Assembly (NCBI GenBank): GCA_001796865.1
Contig: MGNQ01000011.1
Coordinates: 14,292 to 29,901 of the forward strand
Source: Chloroflexi bacterium RBG_16_56_11
GTDB lineage: Bacteria > Chloroflexota > Dehalococcoidia > Dehalococcoidales > RBG-16-60-22
Length of the DNA: 15,610 bases
Direction: 5' to 3'
Under the pieces are notes generated by a model that saw only the letters and a program-made list of their open reading frames with translations, had not been told where the DNA came from and did no database searches. Of the stretch, positions 13,626 through 15,610 are shown one piece after another. The translations under genes and the position numbers were made by a program. The first letter of the stretch is position 1. Each line of letters starts with the position of its first letter.

Positions 13626-14045
13626 ATGATATGCCCGGTCTGCCGGAATGACATGATAATCGTCGAGCACCAGAACATCGAGCTGGACTACTGCACCAAC
13701 TGCCAGGGGGTCTGGTTCGACGCCGGGGAGCTGGAGCTGCTGCTGGAGTCTTCCGGCCTGGAAAACCCGCAACCGTTTATCAATGAGATGCTCGGTACAG
13801 CGGAGGCTGCTTCAACGGAAAAGAAACACAAATGCCCGATCTGCCGGCGCAGGATGAAAAAGGTATTCGTCGATGAACCCAACCATGTATTAATCGACGT
13901 GTGCCACGACCGGCATGGCCTGTGGTTCGACGGCGGAGAAGTGGAGCACCTGCTGAAATCGCTGGCCGGGAAATACACCGGGAAGGCGGGCCCGCCGCAG
14001 GACGTCATGGAGTTTATCGGTAAGGTCTTTAAAGCCCGAGCCTGA
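13626..14045 (+). CDS. zf-TFIIB-like double zinc-ribbon protein
   Basis: A 139-residue protein with two copies of the COG3809-type zinc-ribbon unit C-P-x-C ... C-x-x-C-x-G-x-W-F-D-x-G-E. Copy 1 uses Cys3, Cys6, Cys23 and Cys26 (TNCQGVWFDAGELE). Copy 2 uses Cys70, Cys73 and Cys93, but the fourth position is His-rich (CHDRHGLWFDGGEVE), so His94 or His97 would replace Cys. Each unit is followed by an acidic leucine-rich helix. Function is unknown: the ribbon resembles that of TFIIB, but the protein is not a transcription factor by evidence. It is followed after 27 bp by lemA, and an operon of zf-TFIIB, lemA and htpX is likely. The start has an AAAGGA ribosome site. A metal-linked role in membrane quality control is only contextual inference. 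Confidence 0.85.
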   Translation: MICPVCRNDMIIVEHQNIELDYCTNCQGVWFDAGELELLLESSGLENPQPFINEMLGTAEAASTEKKHKCPICRRRMKKVFVDEPNHVLIDVCHDRHGLWFDGGEVEHLLKSLAGKYTGKAGPPQDVMEFIGKVFKARA

Positions 14046-14072
14046 TAATACAAATACGACAGGAGGTAGTCA

Positions 14073-14636
14073 ATGATAGCACTCTGGATAATCCTGGGGA
14101 TCGTCGTCATCCTGCTTCTCGTGGTCTGGAGCACCTACAATGGCCTGGTGGGCCTGCGCAACGGGGTGAAAAACGCCTGGGCGCAGATAGACGTCCAGCT
14201 GAAGAGGCGTTTCGACCTCATCCCCAACCTGATGGAGACGGTCAAGGGCTACATGAAACACGAACGCGAGACCCTGGAGGCGGTGACCAAGGCGCGCAAT
14301 CTAGCCCAGTCGGCGGCGTCCGCCGGGGCCGCCGAGAGGGGCCCGATCGAAGGGGCGCTGGGTATGGCCCTGGGCCGACTGTTGGCGGTTGCCGAGGCTT
14401 ACCCCGATTTGAAGGCCAACCAGAACTTCCTGGCGTTACAGGAAGAGCTGACCTCCACCGAGAATAAGATAAGCTTCTCCCGGCAGTTCTATAACGACTC
14501 CGTACTAAAATTTAATAACAAAACACAGATGTTCCCTTCCAATGTCATCGCCGGGATGTTCAGCTTCAAGTCCGGAGAGTTCTTCGAGGTCACCGCCCCC
14601 GAGCAGCGGGAAGCGCCCAAAGTAAAGTTCACGTAA
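14073..14636 (+). CDS. lemA: LemA family membrane protein
   Basis: A 187-residue LemA protein. One N-terminal transmembrane segment (2-20, IALWIILGIVVILLLVVW) anchors it, and the rest is a mainly helical domain. The signature is YNGLVGLRNGVKNAWAQIDV, then QLKRRFDLIPNLMETVKGYM with HERETLEAVTKAR, and EAYPDLKANQNFLALQEELT followed by STENKISFSRQFYNDSVLKF. LemA commonly accompanies the HtpX membrane protease, and the pairing holds here (htpX follows, 142 bp downstream). The C-terminus VKFT is short. The start is ATG 14073 after AGGAGG, well spaced. The molecular function is not known; scaffold or substrate-presentation roles near HtpX are inferred from context. Confidence 0.93.
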   Translation: MIALWIILGIVVILLLVVWSTYNGLVGLRNGVKNAWAQIDVQLKRRFDLIPNLMETVKGYMKHERETLEAVTKARNLAQSAASAGAAERGPIEGALGMALGRLLAVAEAYPDLKANQNFLALQEELTSTENKISFSRQFYNDSVLKFNNKTQMFPSNVIAGMFSFKSGEFFEVTAPEQREAPKVKFT

Positions 14637-14646
14637 TTATATCATT

Positions 14647-14760
14647 CTCTCTCACCGACGTGGGAGAGTTGGAGTGAGGGGCATAAACCAAATTAGTTTC
14701 ACCCTCACCTTGCCTCTCCCTTCAGAGAGAACCTTCAGGGTGAACCCCTCAAGGGAGAGG
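14647..14760. repeat. Palindromic GGGAGAG / CCCTCAC repeat between lemA and htpX
   Basis: CTCTCTCAC (14647-14655) pairs with GTGGGAGAG (14660-14668, one G-T). GGGAGAG (14662-14668) and GTGAGGG (14674-14680) also pair with CTCTCCC (14714-14720) and CCCTCAC (14702-14708). CCTCTCCCTT (14713-14722) and AAGGGAGAGG (14751-14760) form a perfect 10-bp stem. Several of these stems exclude one another. The GGGAGAG...GTGAGGG composition is that of common dispersed bacterial repeats. No T tract follows, so it is not a simple terminator. Confidence 0.6.
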
Positions 14761-14778
14761 CACAACAGGATTGCAGCC

Positions 14779-15610
14779 ATGTGGGAACAGATAAGGTCAA
14801 ACCGGATACGCTCGACCGTGCTGATGACAGCCATGGCAGCGGTGCTGCTGCTCATCGGCTATTTCCTGGGGATGGCCTTTTTCGGCAGCGCCATCGGCGG
14901 GCTGGTCATCGCGCTGATAGTATGGGGAATCATGAGCCTGGTGGCCTTCTTCCAGGGGGACAGTATTCTTCTCTCGGTATCCCGGGCCAGGAAAATCAGC
15001 CGGGACGATTACCCGCGACTCTATAACGTCGTCGAGGAGATGAAAATCGCGTCCGGCCTGGAGAAAATGCCGGATATCTACATTATCGATGACCCGGCGC
15101 TGAACGCCTTCGCCACCGGGCGCGACCCCAACCGGGCGTCAGTGGCGATTACTTCCGGCCTGCTGCAAAAGCTCAACCGCGACGAGCTCCAGGGGGTCAT
15201 CGGGCACGAGATTTCGCACGTGAAAAACCGGGACGTCCTGCTGATGTCGCTGAGCGGTGTCATGCTCGGGACGATCGTCATCCTGGCCTGGTACGCCTCG
15301 CGCTTCCTCATCCTCGGGGGAATGTCCGGGGGGAGGAGGTCGTCGCGCGGCGGCGGAGGCCAGGGACAGGTAATCATCCTGGCGGTGGGCATCGTTTTCA
15401 TGATACTGGCGCCCATCGCGGCGCAGCTCATCTATTTCGCCCTCTCGCGGAAGAGGGAATACCTGGCGGACGCTTCCTCGGCGCTGTACACGCGCTACCC
15501 GGAAGGGCTGGCCTCGGCGCTGGAGAAGCTGGGGGCCTCGACCGACCAGCTGAAGTCGGCCAACCAGGCTACGGCGCCGATGTACATCGTCAACCCGCTG
15601 CATAAGCAGG
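14779..15610 (+). CDS. htpX: HtpX-type M48 family membrane metalloprotease (partial, runs off the right edge)
   Basis: The first 277 residues are present; the C-terminus is outside the window. The N-terminus has two membrane segments (about 14-35 and 38-58: LMTAMAAVLLLIGYFLG and IGGLVIALIVWGIMSLVAFF). The zinc site is HEISH (His143, Glu144, His147), with the third ligand Glu227 in KREYLADASSALYTRYP. A third and fourth hydrophobic stretch flank a glycine-rich loop (GGRRSSRGGGG, about 184-194). The stretch DDPALNAFATGRDPNRASVA is typical of HtpX. HtpX degrades damaged inner-membrane proteins, with its catalytic domain on the cytoplasmic side, together with FtsH in E. coli. The ATG 14779 start has CAGGA eight bases upstream, just beyond the palindromic repeat. 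Confidence 0.92.
   Translation, partial: MWEQIRSNRIRSTVLMTAMAAVLLLIGYFLGMAFFGSAIGGLVIALIVWGIMSLVAFFQGDSILLSVSRARKISRDDYPRLYNVVEEMKIASGLEKMPDIYIIDDPALNAFATGRDPNRASVAITSGLLQKLNRDELQGVIGHEISHVKNRDVLLMSLSGVMLGTIVILAWYASRFLILGGMSGGRRSSRGGGGQGQVIILAVGIVFMILAPIAAQLIYFALSRKREYLADASSALYTRYPEGLASALEKLGASTDQLKSANQATAPMYIVNPLHKQ

Overview
The window looks like part of a moderately high-GC bacterial chromosome. Purine-rich Shine-Dalgarno sequences precede several starts, and the genes are bacterial types: a LysR regulator, MrfA-type helicase, TrmO, two-domain CinA, LemA and HtpX. The best guess is an anaerobic member of the Chloroflexota, probably Dehalococcoidia-like. This rests on a tungsten-type aldehyde:ferredoxin oxidoreductase, a NifV/Re-citrate-synthase-like enzyme, an archaellin-type gene in a bacterial setting, and short palindromic intergenic repeats. 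Taxonomy is inference; there is no rRNA or tRNA gene in the window.

Layout, left to right. (1) 1-829, minus: 5' part of a FAD-dependent, phytoene-desaturase-like oxidoreductase, divergent from a LysR regulator (1161-2060, plus). The 331-bp gap holds two inverted repeats, one overlapping a candidate promoter. (2) 2158-4443, minus: MrfA/YprA-type DEAH helicase with a C-terminal Cys cluster, whose promoter and start lie at the edge of a repeat. Then 4592-4882, minus: DUF503/YlxP-like protein. (3) 5179-6429, plus: homocitrate/Re-citrate synthase-like enzyme whose upstream open frame runs through a palindromic repeat. It is followed by TrmO (6473-6922), overlapped by an endonuclease III/MagIII-like glycosylase (6904-7599). 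(4) 7910-8488, plus: a lone archaellin-like protein with a class III signal peptide, closed by a strong terminator shared with a convergent small Xre-type regulator (8592-8816, minus). (5) 8960-9889, plus: class 1B dihydroorotate dehydrogenase, tail-to-tail with a DUF454 membrane protein (9892-10299, minus). (6) 10500-12326, plus: AOR-family tungstoenzyme, then CinA (12389-13585) with an apparently degenerate PncC domain. (7) 13626-15610, plus: zf-TFIIB-like protein, LemA and the 5' part of an HtpX-type M48 protease, a likely membrane-quality-control operon with a palindromic repeat between lemA and htpX.

Most genes are housekeeping or metabolic, and no defence island, CRISPR array, transposase or phage module is visible. 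The most notable item is the solitary archaellin-like gene: it keeps the class III signal peptide, the hydrophobic assembly helix and the typical C-terminal motif, yet has no other archaellum gene beside it. Other points worth checking are the repeat-derived 5' regions of two genes, the missing catalytic lysine in the glycosylase, and the decayed PncC active site of CinA.
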